A stretch of DNA of 64,000 nucleotides from Caballeronia sp. BR00000012568055 (lineage in GTDB: Bacteria > Pseudomonadota > Gammaproteobacteria > Burkholderiales > Burkholderiaceae), in contig NZ_JAQFVG010000358.1 in the NCBI RefSeq assembly GCF_029439455.1, forward strand, positions 202,076 through 266,075, written 5' to 3'. Positions within the stretch are counted from its first letter, which is position 1, and each line of letters begins with the position of its first letter. A model generated the notes under the pieces. That model searched no databases. It was not told the origin of the DNA and worked only from the letters and a program-made list of their open reading frames with translations. Made by a program: the position numbers and the translations under genes. Below are positions 45,063 to 54,075 of this stretch, in pieces.

Positions 45063-46586
45063 TCAGGCGAGGAACAGCTTGTAGACGGGATTGTGCTGCT
45101 CGTCCCACCACGGATAACCGAGCGTCGCGAGGAAGCGTTCGAACTCCGCATTGTCCGACTGCGGCACCTGAATGCCGACCAGAATCGAGCTATAGTCCGC
45201 GCCCTGATTCCGATAATGGAACAGGCTGATATTCCACTCCGGCGCCATCGACGAAAGGAATTTCATCAGCGCGCCCGGCCGTTCCGGAAACTCGAAGCGC
45301 AGCAAACGCTCGTCGCGCGCGAGCACGGAATGGCCGCCGACCATATAGCGAATGTGCTGCTTCGACAGTTCATCGTGCGAGAGATCGACCGTCGCAAAAC
45401 CATGTTCGATAAACGACGACATCATCTGCGCCGTTTCCTTGCGCGACTTGATCTGCACGCCGACGAAGATATGCGCGGCGCTTTCATCGGCGATACGGTA
45501 GTTGAACTCGGTCACGCTGCGCGTACCGACGAGTTCGCAGAAGCGGCGGAAGCTGCCGCGTTCTTCGGGAATCGTCACGGCGAACACGGCTTCGCGCGCT
45601 TCACCGACTTCCGCGCGTTCGGCCACGAAGCGCATGCGGTCGAAATTCATGTTCGCGCCGGACGTTACCGCGATCAGCGTTTTTCCTTCGATACCTTCGC
45701 GTTCCGCGTACACCTTCGCGCCAGCAACGGCCAGTGAACCTGCGGGTTCCAAGACGCTTCTCGTGTCCTGGAACACGTCCTTGATCGCGGCGCAGAGCGC
45801 GTCCGTATCGACGGTAATGACTTCGTCGAGCAATTCGCGGCACAGGCGGAAGGTTTCTTCACCGACCAGCTTCACCGCCGTGCCGTCCGAAAACAGGCCG
45901 ACTTCATTCAACGTGATGCGCTCGCCCGCTTTGATCGATTGCGCCATCGCGCAGGAATCTTCGGTCTGCACGCCGATCACCTTGATCTCCGGCCGCACCG
46001 CCTTGACGTACGCCGCGACGCCCGCCGCCAGTCCGCCGCCGCCGATCGGGCAGAAGATCGCGTGGATCGGGCCTTGATGCTGGCGCAGAATTTCCATCGC
46101 GACCGTGCCTTGGCCGGCGATCACGTCCGGATCGTCGAACGGATGGACGAAGGTGAGGCCGCGTTCTTCCTGAAGCTTCAGCGCGTGTCCGTAGGCATCC
46201 GTGTACGACTCGCCCGATAGCACGATTTCGACCGTCGGGCCGCCGTGCGCGCGGATCGCATCGATCTTGACCTGCGGCGTGGTGGTCGGCACCGCGATCA
46301 CCGCGCGGCAGCCGAGCCGCGCCGCCGAGAGCGCCACGCCCTGCGCATGATTGCCCGCCGAGGCCGTAATCACGCCGCGCGCCAGGACATCGGCGGGCAG
46401 TTGGGCCATCTTGTTGTACGCGCCGCGAATCTTGAACGAGAACACCGGCTGGTTGTCCTCGCGCTTCAGATAGAACGCGTTGTGCAGTCGCGCCGACAGA
46501 TTGCGGGCGTGTTCCAGCTCGGTCTCGCGGGCGACATCGTAGACGCGCGCGGTGAGCACTTTCTTCAGGTAGTCAGGATGTGTCAT
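45063..46586 (-). CDS. ilvA: threonine ammonia-lyase, biosynthetic
   Basis: IlvA converts threonine to 2-oxobutyrate, the first step to isoleucine. The 507-residue product has the PLP lysine Lys52 in FSFKIRGAYNK, the phosphate loop GGGGLAAGVA and two ACT-like regulatory domains after about residue 325, the form inhibited by isoleucine. The frame runs to 46784; ATG 46586 (MTHPDYLKK) matches the family. The upstream region 46587-47127 is shared with the divergent oxidoreductase. Confidence 0.97.
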   Translation of the reverse strand: MTHPDYLKKVLTARVYDVARETELEHARNLSARLHNAFYLKREDNQPVFSFKIRGAYNKMAQLPADVLARGVITASAGNHAQGVALSAARLGCRAVIAVPTTTPQVKIDAIRAHGGPTVEIVLSGESYTDAYGHALKLQEERGLTFVHPFDDPDVIAGQGTVAMEILRQHQGPIHAIFCPIGGGGLAAGVAAYVKAVRPEIKVIGVQTEDSCAMAQSIKAGERITLNEVGLFSDGTAVKLVGEETFRLCRELLDEVITVDTDALCAAIKDVFQDTRSVLEPAGSLAVAGAKVYAEREGIEGKTLIAVTSGANMNFDRMRFVAERAEVGEAREAVFAVTIPEERGSFRRFCELVGTRSVTEFNYRIADESAAHIFVGVQIKSRKETAQMMSSFIEHGFATVDLSHDELSKQHIRYMVGGHSVLARDERLLRFEFPERPGALMKFLSSMAPEWNISLFHYRNQGADYSSILVGIQVPQSDNAEFERFLATLGYPWWDEQHNPVYKLFLA

Positions 46587-47127
46587 GCGGAGAATCGTTG
46601 AATCGTCACGCCGAAACGCTGCGCGCTGGTTTTTTGAGAGCGAAAGCATCAATGATAGCGCCAAAGGGGCGCTTTTCCGGCTCGACACACATTCCAGACC
46701 GACCGGACGGGTGTGTAAAAGTGCGCAAATGAGCCAAACAGCGTCGAAAATCGGCAAGCAAATGCCCCTTCTGACTGCTAGCAACCGCGAACGTGACTTT
46801 TCGCGATGGGTTAGAATTTCCTTTTACAAATCAGCAATCAGGATCGGCAGATGCATCGGCAGCTTCGGATCGATTTTCTGGCGCATGTCTCCCGCGAGTC
46901 GCATCCCGCGGCGGAACGGCATGCCCGTCACGCGCGATCGTGGCGTTGATCCAGGGCACATCGAAGGCGCCGTGAATGGAATTCGCCAGATTCGCTGCCA
47001 GCGGGCGATCCGGCGGCCTTCGCCAAGATAAGTCTCACTCGAAAATTTGCGCCCCCACGCGCATCGCCGGCGTTCCCGCTGCTTTTGACAGCAAGAGCGC
47101 GTTCTCCGGCACACCGAACCGTCGAAC
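46587..47127. other. long divergent gap between ilvA and the oxidoreductase
   Basis: A 541-base stretch containing no gene I recognise. It must hold two divergent promoters. A possible -10 (TTAGAAT, 46811-46817) lies ahead of a 32-codon frame (46851-46949) with AGGA 7 bases before its ATG. Longer frames on both strands lack recognisable domains. Confidence 0.55.
46851..46949 (+). CDS. candidate small ORF upstream of the oxidoreductase (uncertain)
   Basis: A 32-codon frame beginning MHRQLRIDFLAHVSRESHP, His/Arg-rich, ending at TGA 46947-46949. It has a plausible ribosome-binding site (AGGA) and a possible -10 box about 35 bases upstream. It could be a leader peptide or a chance frame; no homology is recognised. 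Confidence 0.2.
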   Translation: MHRQLRIDFLAHVSRESHPAAERHARHARSWR

Positions 47128-50100
47128 ATGAACGCACCCCAAGCCTTCGATCCGAACGGCGCCCATGCCGCCACGGCGCTCGATACCGAACCCCGTCTGC
47201 GCGAAATTCCCTATAACTACACGTCGTTTTCCGATCGCGAAATCGTCATGCGCCTGCTCGGCGACGAAGCCTGGGCCGCGCTGGATTCGCTGCGCAGCGA
47301 ACGCCGCACCGGCCGCTCGGCGCGCATGCTGTACGAAGTGCTCGGTGACATTTGGGTCGTGCGCCGCAATCCGTATCTGCAAGACGACTTGCTCGACAAC
47401 CCCAAGCGCCGCGCCTTGCTGGTCGAAGCGCTGAACCATCGTCTGCACGAAATCGAGAAGCGCCGCAGCGCCGATCTGTCCGAACACAGCGACGAAGCGG
47501 GCAGCAACGAACGCGCATCGCGCGTGCAATTGCTGGTGGCCGCAGCGCGCGTCGCCGTCGATGAATTCGCCAACGAATTCGGCCGCATGGCTGACTTGCG
47601 CCGCCGCGCATCGCGCGTGCTGGGCCGGCAGACGGCGAAGGACAACATCAAGTTCGATGGCCTCTCGCGCGTGGCGCACGTCACGGACGCGACCGACTGG
47701 CGCGTCGAATATCCGTTCGTCGTGCTGACGCCGGACAGCGAAGCGGAAATCGCCGGTCTGATCAAGGCGTGCTTCGAACTCGGTCTGACCGTGATCCCGC
47801 GCGGCGGCGGCACCGGCTACACCGGCGGCGCGATTCCGCTGACGCCGTTCTCAGCCGTCATCAACACGGAAAAGCTCGAACAACTCGGCCCGGTCGAAAT
47901 GACGGATTTGCCGGGTGTCGATCGCAAGGTCGCGACGATTTTCTCCGGCGCGGGCGTGGTCACGCGCCGCGTGACGGAAGCGGCCGAGCAAGCGGGCTTC
48001 GTCTTCGCCGTCGATCCGACGTCGCTCGATGCGTCCTGCGTCGGCGGCAACGTGGCGATGAACGCGGGCGGCAAGAAAGCGGTGTTGTGGGGCACGGCGC
48101 TCGACAACCTCGCGTGGTGGCGCATGGTCGATCCGGAGGGCAACTGGCTCGAAGTTACGCGTCTGGATCACAACTGCGGCAAGATTCACGACGTCGAAGT
48201 GGCGCGGTTCCGGCTCGACTGGTTCGACGGCAATCGTCCGCCGGGCGAGAAACTCATCCGCACCGAAAATCTCGATATCAAAGGCCGCGTGTTCCGCAAG
48301 GAAGGCCTCGGCAAAGACGTCACCGATAAATTCCTCGCCGGCCTTCCCGGCGTGCAGAAAGAAGGCTGCGACGGGCTGATTACGTCTGCGCGCTGGATTC
48401 TCCACAAGATGCCCGCGCACACGCGCACCGTCTGCCTCGAATTCTTCGGCCAGGCGCGCGACGCGATTCCGAGCATCGTCGAGATCAAGGATTATTTGTT
48501 CGAGACATCGAAGCAGGGCGGCGCGATTCTCGCGGGTCTCGAACATCTCGACGAACGCTATCTGCGCGCGGTCGGCTATGCGACCAAGAGCAAGCGCAAC
48601 GCGTTTCCGAAGATGGTGCTGATCGGCGATATCGTCGGTGACGATGCGGATGCGGTCGCACAAGCCACGTCGGAAGTCGTGCGCATGGCGAACGGCAAGA
48701 GCGGCGAAGGTTTCGTCGCGGTGAATGCCGAGGCGCGCAAGCGCTTCTGGCTTGATCGCTCGCGTACGGCGGCGATTGCCAAGCACACCAACGCGTTCAA
48801 GATCAACGAAGACGTGGTGATTCCGCTCAATCGCATGGGCGAGTACACGGACGGGATCGAGCGCATCAACATCGAATTGTCGATCAAGAACAAGCTGCAA
48901 CTGGTCGATGCTTTGGAAGCCTTTTTCCGCACCGGCAAGCTGCCGCTCGGCAAGACCGACGACGCCAACGAAATCCCGAGCGCCGAATTGCTCGAGGATC
49001 GCGTGCAGCAAGCGCTCGATTTGCTCAAGCGCGTGCGGGCGCGCTGGATGTTCGTCGGCGACAAGCTGGATATGCCTTTGCGCGAGGCGCAGCATTACCT
49101 CGTCAATCTCGGCTACGAAGCGCTGGCGGAGAAGTTCGCCGATCGCGTCGATGTGCAGCCGGACGCGAACGTGTTCCATATCGCGCAGGATCGCACGGTG
49201 CGCATTTCGTGGAAGCAGGAGATTCGCGCCGAATTGCGCCAGATTTTCAACGGCGGCGAGTTCAAACCGATCCTCGACGAAGCGCAGGCCATCCACAAGC
49301 AAGTGCTGCGCGGCCGCGTGTTCGTCGCGCTGCACATGCACGCGGGCGATGGCAACGTGCACACGAACATTCCCGTCAACTCCGACAACTACGCGATGCT
49401 GCAGGACGCGCATCACGCGGTCGCGCGCATCATGAAGCTCGCCCGTTCGCTCGATGGCGTGATTTCGGGCGAGCACGGCATCGGCATTACGAAGCTGGAA
49501 TTCCTGACCGAAGACGAGATCAGCGAATTCCGCGCGTACAAGCAACGTGTCGATCCGAATGGCCGCTTCAACGCGGGCAAGCTGTTCGATGGCGCGGATC
49601 TGCGCAACGCGTACACGCCGTCGTTCGGGCTGATGGGCTACGAGTCGATCATCATGCAGCAGTCGGATATCGGCGCGATTTCCGAGTCGATCAAGGACTG
49701 TCTGCGTTGCGGCAAGTGCAAGCCGGTGTGCGCCACGCATGTGCCGCGCGCGAACCTGCTGTACAGCCCGCGCAACAAGATTCTCGCCACGTCGCTGCTG
49801 GTTGAAGCGTTTCTGTACGAAGAGCAGACGCGCCGCGGGGTATCGATCAAACATTGGGACGAGTTCAACGACGTCGCCGATCACTGCACCGTCTGCCACA
49901 AGTGCGCGACGCCGTGCCCGGTGAAAATCGATTTCGGCGATGTCACGATGAACATGCGCAATCTGCTGCGCAAGATGGGCAAGAAGAAGTTCAATCCGGG
50001 CAACGCGGCCGGCATGTTCTTCCTCAACGCGACGAATCCGCAGACCATCAATCTCGCGCGCACCGCGATGATGGGCGTCGGCTATAAAGCGCAGCGCTTC

Positions 50101-51222
50101 GGCAACGACGTGCTGAAGAAGTTCGCGAAGAAGCAGACGGCGAAACCGCCTGCGACGGTCGGCAAACCGCCGGTCGTGCAGCAGGTGATTCACTTCATGA
50201 ACAAGAAGATGCCGGGCAATCTGCCGAAGAAAACGGCGCGCGCGCTGCTCGACATTGAAGACAACAAGATCGTGCCGATCATCCGCAATCCGAAGACGAC
50301 GTCGGTGGATTCGGAAGCGGTGTTCTATTTCCCCGGCTGCGGATCGGAGCGCCTGTTCTCGCAAGTCGGACTCGCCACGCAGGCGATGTTGTGGGAAGCG
50401 GGCGTGCAGACCGTGTTGCCGCCGGGTTATCTGTGTTGCGGTTATCCGCAACGCGGCTCGGGTCAGTACGACAAGGCCGAGCAGATCGTCACGGACAATC
50501 GCGTGCTGTTCCATCGCGTCGCCAACACGCTGAACTATCTCGATATCAAGACCGTAGTGGTCTCGTGCGGAACCTGCTACGACCAGCTCGCAGGATATGA
50601 ATTCGAGAAGATTTTCCCTGGCTGCCGGATCATCGACATTCACGAATTCTTGCTCGAAAAGAACATCAAGCTCGAAGGCGTGAAGGGCACGCGCTACATG
50701 TATCACGACCCTTGCCACTCGCCGATCAAGACCATCGATCCGGTGAAGCTCGTCAATGAACTGATGGGTTCGGCGCAGGACGGTTACAAGATCGAGAAGA
50801 ACGATCGGTGCTGCGGTGAATCGGGCACGCTCGCGGTCACGCGTCCGGATGTATCGACGCAGGTGCGCTTCCGCAAGGAAGAAGAGATTCGCAAGGGCGC
50901 GGCCAAGTTGCGCGGCATTCCACTGGTGGCCGAAGCGGGCGCGAACGGCATCAATATCGCCAATGCTTCGGCGGGTGCGGCGGGCGCGCAGCCGGGTTCG
51001 GTGCTCAAGGCCGGCGACGGCCCTCAGACTAATGGCGCGGACGTGAAAATTCTCACGAGCTGCCCGTCGTGCCTGCAAGGTCTGTCACGCTACAACGAGG
51101 ACGCCAATGTCGAGGCGGACTATATCGTCGTGGAAATCGCGCGCAAGGTGCTCGGCGAAAACTGGATGGAACAGTACGTCGAACGCGCGAACAATGGCGG
51201 TATCGAGCGCGTGCTGGTGTAA
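47128..51222 (+). CDS. giant FAD/Fe-S oxidoreductase (DUF3683 + FAD_binding_4 + CCG domains), D-lactate dehydrogenase-like
   Basis: A 1364-residue fusion. The N-terminal DUF3683 (about 1-180) is followed by a VAO-type FAD domain (about 185-480; VIPRGGGTGYTGGAIPLT) and the FAD-oxidase C domain (HAGDGNVHTNIPV, GVISGEHGIGITKLEF). Then come two 4Fe-4S motifs (CLRCGKCKPVC and CTVCHKCATPC, about 855-935) and two CCG domains (FPGCGSERLF..CCGYP; CGTCYDQ..CHSPIK..CCGESG..CPSCLQG). GlcD/GlcF-like halves are thus on one chain, predicted to oxidise a 2-hydroxy acid such as D-lactate or glycolate and feed electrons to the quinone pool. The start is ATG 47128. Confidence 0.9.
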   Translation: MNAPQAFDPNGAHAATALDTEPRLREIPYNYTSFSDREIVMRLLGDEAWAALDSLRSERRTGRSARMLYEVLGDIWVVRRNPYLQDDLLDNPKRRALLVEALNHRLHEIEKRRSADLSEHSDEAGSNERASRVQLLVAAARVAVDEFANEFGRMADLRRRASRVLGRQTAKDNIKFDGLSRVAHVTDATDWRVEYPFVVLTPDSEAEIAGLIKACFELGLTVIPRGGGTGYTGGAIPLTPFSAVINTEKLEQLGPVEMTDLPGVDRKVATIFSGAGVVTRRVTEAAEQAGFVFAVDPTSLDASCVGGNVAMNAGGKKAVLWGTALDNLAWWRMVDPEGNWLEVTRLDHNCGKIHDVEVARFRLDWFDGNRPPGEKLIRTENLDIKGRVFRKEGLGKDVTDKFLAGLPGVQKEGCDGLITSARWILHKMPAHTRTVCLEFFGQARDAIPSIVEIKDYLFETSKQGGAILAGLEHLDERYLRAVGYATKSKRNAFPKMVLIGDIVGDDADAVAQATSEVVRMANGKSGEGFVAVNAEARKRFWLDRSRTAAIAKHTNAFKINEDVVIPLNRMGEYTDGIERINIELSIKNKLQLVDALEAFFRTGKLPLGKTDDANEIPSAELLEDRVQQALDLLKRVRARWMFVGDKLDMPLREAQHYLVNLGYEALAEKFADRVDVQPDANVFHIAQDRTVRISWKQEIRAELRQIFNGGEFKPILDEAQAIHKQVLRGRVFVALHMHAGDGNVHTNIPVNSDNYAMLQDAHHAVARIMKLARSLDGVISGEHGIGITKLEFLTEDEISEFRAYKQRVDPNGRFNAGKLFDGADLRNAYTPSFGLMGYESIIMQQSDIGAISESIKDCLRCGKCKPVCATHVPRANLLYSPRNKILATSLLVEAFLYEEQTRRGVSIKHWDEFNDVADHCTVCHKCATPCPVKIDFGDVTMNMRNLLRKMGKKKFNPGNAAGMFFLNATNPQTINLARTAMMGVGYKAQRFGNDVLKKFAKKQTAKPPATVGKPPVVQQVIHFMNKKMPGNLPKKTARALLDIEDNKIVPIIRNPKTTSVDSEAVFYFPGCGSERLFSQVGLATQAMLWEAGVQTVLPPGYLCCGYPQRGSGQYDKAEQIVTDNRVLFHRVANTLNYLDIKTVVVSCGTCYDQLAGYEFEKIFPGCRIIDIHEFLLEKNIKLEGVKGTRYMYHDPCHSPIKTIDPVKLVNELMGSAQDGYKIEKNDRCCGESGTLAVTRPDVSTQVRFRKEEEIRKGAAKLRGIPLVAEAGANGINIANASAGAAGAQPGSVLKAGDGPQTNGADVKILTSCPSCLQGLSRYNEDANVEADYIVVEIARKVLGENWMEQYVERANNGGIERVLV

Positions 51223-51255
51223 TAGCGAAATCGATGTTCGATTCGCTAGAGGTAA

Positions 51256-51693
51256 ATGATGGACTGTGTGTTTTGCCGTGAAGACGGCGGCGAAGTGCTG
51301 TGGTCGGACGACGCGTTGCGCGTCGTCCTCGCCGATGAAGCCGATTGGCCGGGTTTGTGCCGCGTGATCTGGGGCGCGCACGTCGCCGAAATGTCCGATT
51401 TATCGGACCACGACCGCGCGCGCGTGATGACCGCGGTCAACGGCGTCGAACGCGCGATGCGTCGCGTGCTGGTGCCCGACAAGATGAATCTGGCGAGCCT
51501 CGGCAATCAGGTGCCGCACGTTCACTGGCATATCATTCCGCGCTTCACCAACGACTCGCGCTTTCCGCTGCCGATCTGGGCGCCGCGCCAGCGCACGGTT
51601 TCCGAGGCGCAACTTTCGAAGCGTCGCGCACAGGCCACGCTGTTGCGCGAGCAAGTGCGCAACGAGCTGAACCACGCGTTCGGCCATCAATAA
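51256..51693 (+). CDS. HIT family protein
   Basis: A 145-residue histidine-triad protein, probably a nucleoside phosphoramidase or dinucleotide hydrolase. The HIT motif HVHWHIIP has His88, His90 and His92. Start codons at 51256 and 51259 are adjacent; AGAGGT lies a few bases upstream. It is followed by DUF971 and ubiE in one direction, an order conserved in Burkholderiaceae. Confidence 0.92.
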   Translation: MMDCVFCREDGGEVLWSDDALRVVLADEADWPGLCRVIWGAHVAEMSDLSDHDRARVMTAVNGVERAMRRVLVPDKMNLASLGNQVPHVHWHIIPRFTNDSRFPLPIWAPRQRTVSEAQLSKRRAQATLLREQVRNELNHAFGHQ

Positions 51694-51706
51694 AGACGAC
51701 GACACC

Positions 51707-52117
51707 ATGAGCGGACTTACCCCGACGACGCCGATTCCCACCGGCGTCGTTCTTCATTCCAAATCCCGCGTGCTGGAACTGCAATACGGCGACGAATCGT
51801 TCCGCGTGCCGTTCGAATTGCTGCGCGTGTTTTCGCCGTCGGCGGAAGTGCAGGGCCACGGGCCGGGACAGGAAACGCTGCAAACGGGCAAACGCGAGGT
51901 GTCGATCGTCGGAATCGAGCCGGTCGGACACTACGCGCTGCAACTCACCTTTTCGGACGGCCACAATACGGGTATCTATTCGTGGGACATCCTCCACGAT
52001 CTGGCCACGCGTCAGGACGACCGGTGGCGCGAATATTTTGCAAAGCTCGAAGCGGCGGGCGTCAGCCGAGACGCTCCGATGCCGACGAAATCCGCTGGCG
52101 GCGGGCACTGTCACTGA
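51707..52117 (+). CDS. DUF971 / gamma-butyrobetaine hydroxylase-like N-terminal domain protein
   Basis: A 136-residue protein with the DUF971 pattern: LHSKSRVLELQYGDESFRVPFELLRVFSPSAE and GHYALQLTFSDGHNTGIYSWDIL, ending in a small Gly/His-rich tail (GGGHCH) that may bind metal. The family is often linked with Fe-S proteins, but this member's role is unknown. It lies between the HIT gene and ubiE. Confidence 0.88.
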   Translation: MSGLTPTTPIPTGVVLHSKSRVLELQYGDESFRVPFELLRVFSPSAEVQGHGPGQETLQTGKREVSIVGIEPVGHYALQLTFSDGHNTGIYSWDILHDLATRQDDRWREYFAKLEAAGVSRDAPMPTKSAGGGHCH

Positions 52118-52199
52118 TATCAACGCTGCGGCATAACGCCGCACAGCCGGCGCGACAATTGCACGGCATAGAACGAACAACAGGCGAGGAAAGAGCGCT

Positions 52200-52931
52200 A
52201 TGAGCAAGACCCACTTCGGATACGAAACGGTCGATGAGCAGGACAAGGCGAAGAAAGTGGCGGGCGTGTTTCACTCTGTCGCGAGCAACTACGACTTGAT
52301 GAACGACCTGATGTCCGGCGGGCTGCATCGGATCTGGAAGCACTTCACGATTGGTCAGGCGAAAGTGCGGCCGGGTTACAAGGTGCTGGATATCGCTGGC
52401 GGCACCGGCGATCTGGCGATGGCCTTCGCCAAACAGGCAGGCGAAAGCGGCGAAGTCTGGCATACGGATATCAACGAATCGATGCTGCGCGTGGGCCGCG
52501 ATCGCCTGATCGACAAGGGTGTGCTGACGCCCGCGCTGCTGTGCGATGCCGAGAAGATTCCGTTCCCGGACAATTATTTCAATGTGGTTACGGTTGCCTT
52601 TGGTTTGCGTAACATGACCCACAAAGACAAGGCGCTTGCTGAGATGCAGCGGGTGACCAAGCCGGGCGGCAAGGTCATGGTGCTGGAATTCTCGAAAGTG
52701 TGGGAACCGCTTAAAAAGCCATACGATATCTACAGTTTCAAGATTTTGCCGTGGCTTGGCGAAAAAGTGGCGAAAGACGCCGAGAGCTATCGGTATCTGG
52801 CCGAGTCCATTCGTATACATCCCGACCAGGAAACTTTAAAGTCGATGATGGAACAAGCGGGCTTGGATCGAGTCGAATATTACAATTTGTCAGGTGGCGT
52901 GGTAGCGTTACACGTCGGGACTAAATTCTGA
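52200..52931 (+). CDS. ubiE: ubiquinone/menaquinone C-methyltransferase
   Basis: UbiE performs the C-methylation of 2-polyprenyl-6-methoxy-1,4-benzoquinol in ubiquinone synthesis. The 243-residue SAM enzyme carries the UbiE signature YDLMNDLMSGGLHRIWK, SAM motif I VLDIAGGTGDLAMAFAKQAG and the C-terminal signature RVTKPGGKVMVLEFSK. It is the first of three ubiquinone genes here (ubiE, ubiJ, ubiB). Confidence 0.97.
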   Translation: MSKTHFGYETVDEQDKAKKVAGVFHSVASNYDLMNDLMSGGLHRIWKHFTIGQAKVRPGYKVLDIAGGTGDLAMAFAKQAGESGEVWHTDINESMLRVGRDRLIDKGVLTPALLCDAEKIPFPDNYFNVVTVAFGLRNMTHKDKALAEMQRVTKPGGKVMVLEFSKVWEPLKKPYDIYSFKILPWLGEKVAKDAESYRYLAESIRIHPDQETLKSMMEQAGLDRVEYYNLSGGVVALHVGTKF

Positions 52932-52956
52932 TGTTCCACTCTTCAAAGGATTCGAA

Positions 52957-53958
52957 ATGTCCGATTCGCGCACCCCTCAAACCCGGGGTTTCCTGAATAT
53001 GTTCTTCAGGAAGGCCGGAATTCTGGCGCTGGCTGGCGTTATCGCGGCCGGTGCGATCTTCGCGGAAACCGCGGAAGCCAAACGCATGGGCGGCGGCCGC
53101 AGCATGGGCCGTCAGTCGGCCACGGCTACGCAGCAGAGCCAAAGCACGCCGCCGTCGCAGTCGTTCGGCCAGTCGGGTCAGGCCGCGCAGGCTCAGCGTG
53201 CCCAGCCTACGCCCGCTGCGCCTTCCGCTCAGCCCGCGCGTAATCGCTGGCTCGGCCCGATCGCCGGTCTCGCGGCCGGTCTCGGTATCGCGGCGCTGTT
53301 GTCGCACTTCGGCCTGGGCGAAGCCTTCGCCGGCGCAATGGCGAACATGATCATGATCGCGTTGATCGTGCTGGCTGCCGTCATGCTGTTCCGCTTCATC
53401 ATGCGCAAGCGTCAGGGCAATGCTGGTAATGGCCCGGCGTACGCGGGCGCTGGCGGTGCACCGCCGTATGGCGCGGCCGCGCGCACGAGCCTGAATCAGG
53501 ATGCGCCGCAGACACTGCCGCCGGTGACCGGCTACGGCGCGACGTATATCGACACACCCGCGCCGCAAGTCTCGCAGCCGAACGTGCCCGCCGGTTTCGA
53601 TACCGAAGCCTTCGTGCGCAACGCCAAGGTCTACTTCATTCGTCTGCAGGACGCGTGGGATCGCGGCAACGTCAACGATATCCGCGAGTTCACCACGCCC
53701 GAAATGTTTGCCGAAGTGAAGCTGGATGTCGATGCACGCGGCAACGTGCCGAATCGTACGGATGTGGTTCAGTTGAACGCGGACGTGCTGGGCGTCGAGG
53801 ATCGCGCGGGCGAGTATCTGGCAAGCGTGCGCTTCCACGGGCTGATCCGCGAGTCGGAAGGCGCGGCGGCGGAACCGTTCGTCGAAATCTGGAATCTGTC
53901 GAAGCAGAAGTCGGGTAACGAAGGCTGGCTGTTGGCAGGTATTCAGCAGGTCAGCTAA
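52957..53958 (+). CDS. Tim44-like domain membrane protein
   Basis: A 333-residue protein. An N-terminal signal-like segment (about 21-42) ends in AEAKRMGGGRSMGRQ, then comes a Gln/Pro-rich linker, two hydrophobic segments (about 93-115 and 128-148), a further linker and a C-terminal Tim44-like domain (about 210-333). Bacterial Tim44-like proteins are membrane-bound and of unknown function. Position between ubiE and ubiJ is conserved. A terminator separates it from ubiJ. Confidence 0.88.
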   Translation: MSDSRTPQTRGFLNMFFRKAGILALAGVIAAGAIFAETAEAKRMGGGRSMGRQSATATQQSQSTPPSQSFGQSGQAAQAQRAQPTPAAPSAQPARNRWLGPIAGLAAGLGIAALLSHFGLGEAFAGAMANMIMIALIVLAAVMLFRFIMRKRQGNAGNGPAYAGAGGAPPYGAAARTSLNQDAPQTLPPVTGYGATYIDTPAPQVSQPNVPAGFDTEAFVRNAKVYFIRLQDAWDRGNVNDIREFTTPEMFAEVKLDVDARGNVPNRTDVVQLNADVLGVEDRAGEYLASVRFHGLIRESEGAAAEPFVEIWNLSKQKSGNEGWLLAGIQQVS

Positions 53959-54028
53959 GGCCGCACCTGGCCGAATGGCCAATCGTTGCGACCGGCCGTG
54001 TGATTGCCGGTTGCAACGGTAGAATAGA

Positions 54029-54063
54029 AACCCGCGTGAGCGAGTGCCCACGCGGGTTTTTTT
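54029..54063 (+). terminator. intrinsic terminator after the Tim44-like gene
   Basis: CCCGCGTG (54031-54038) pairs with CACGCGGG (54049-54056), followed by seven T. It lies only 12 bases before ubiJ, so ubiJ-ubiB would need read-through or their own promoter. Confidence 0.88.
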
Positions 54064-54075
54064 ATCTCACAGCCG

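Noticed and set aside
46587..46784. 66-residue N-terminal extension of IlvA
   Set aside because: The biosynthetic threonine deaminase family begins at MTHPDYLKK; the extension has no targeting signal or domain.
47851..51078. A 1075-codon open frame on the minus strand opposite the oxidoreductase
   Set aside because: It is an antisense shadow caused by GC-biased codon positions. The product is Arg/His/Ala-rich with no recognisable domain, while the plus strand encodes a complete FAD/Fe-S enzyme.
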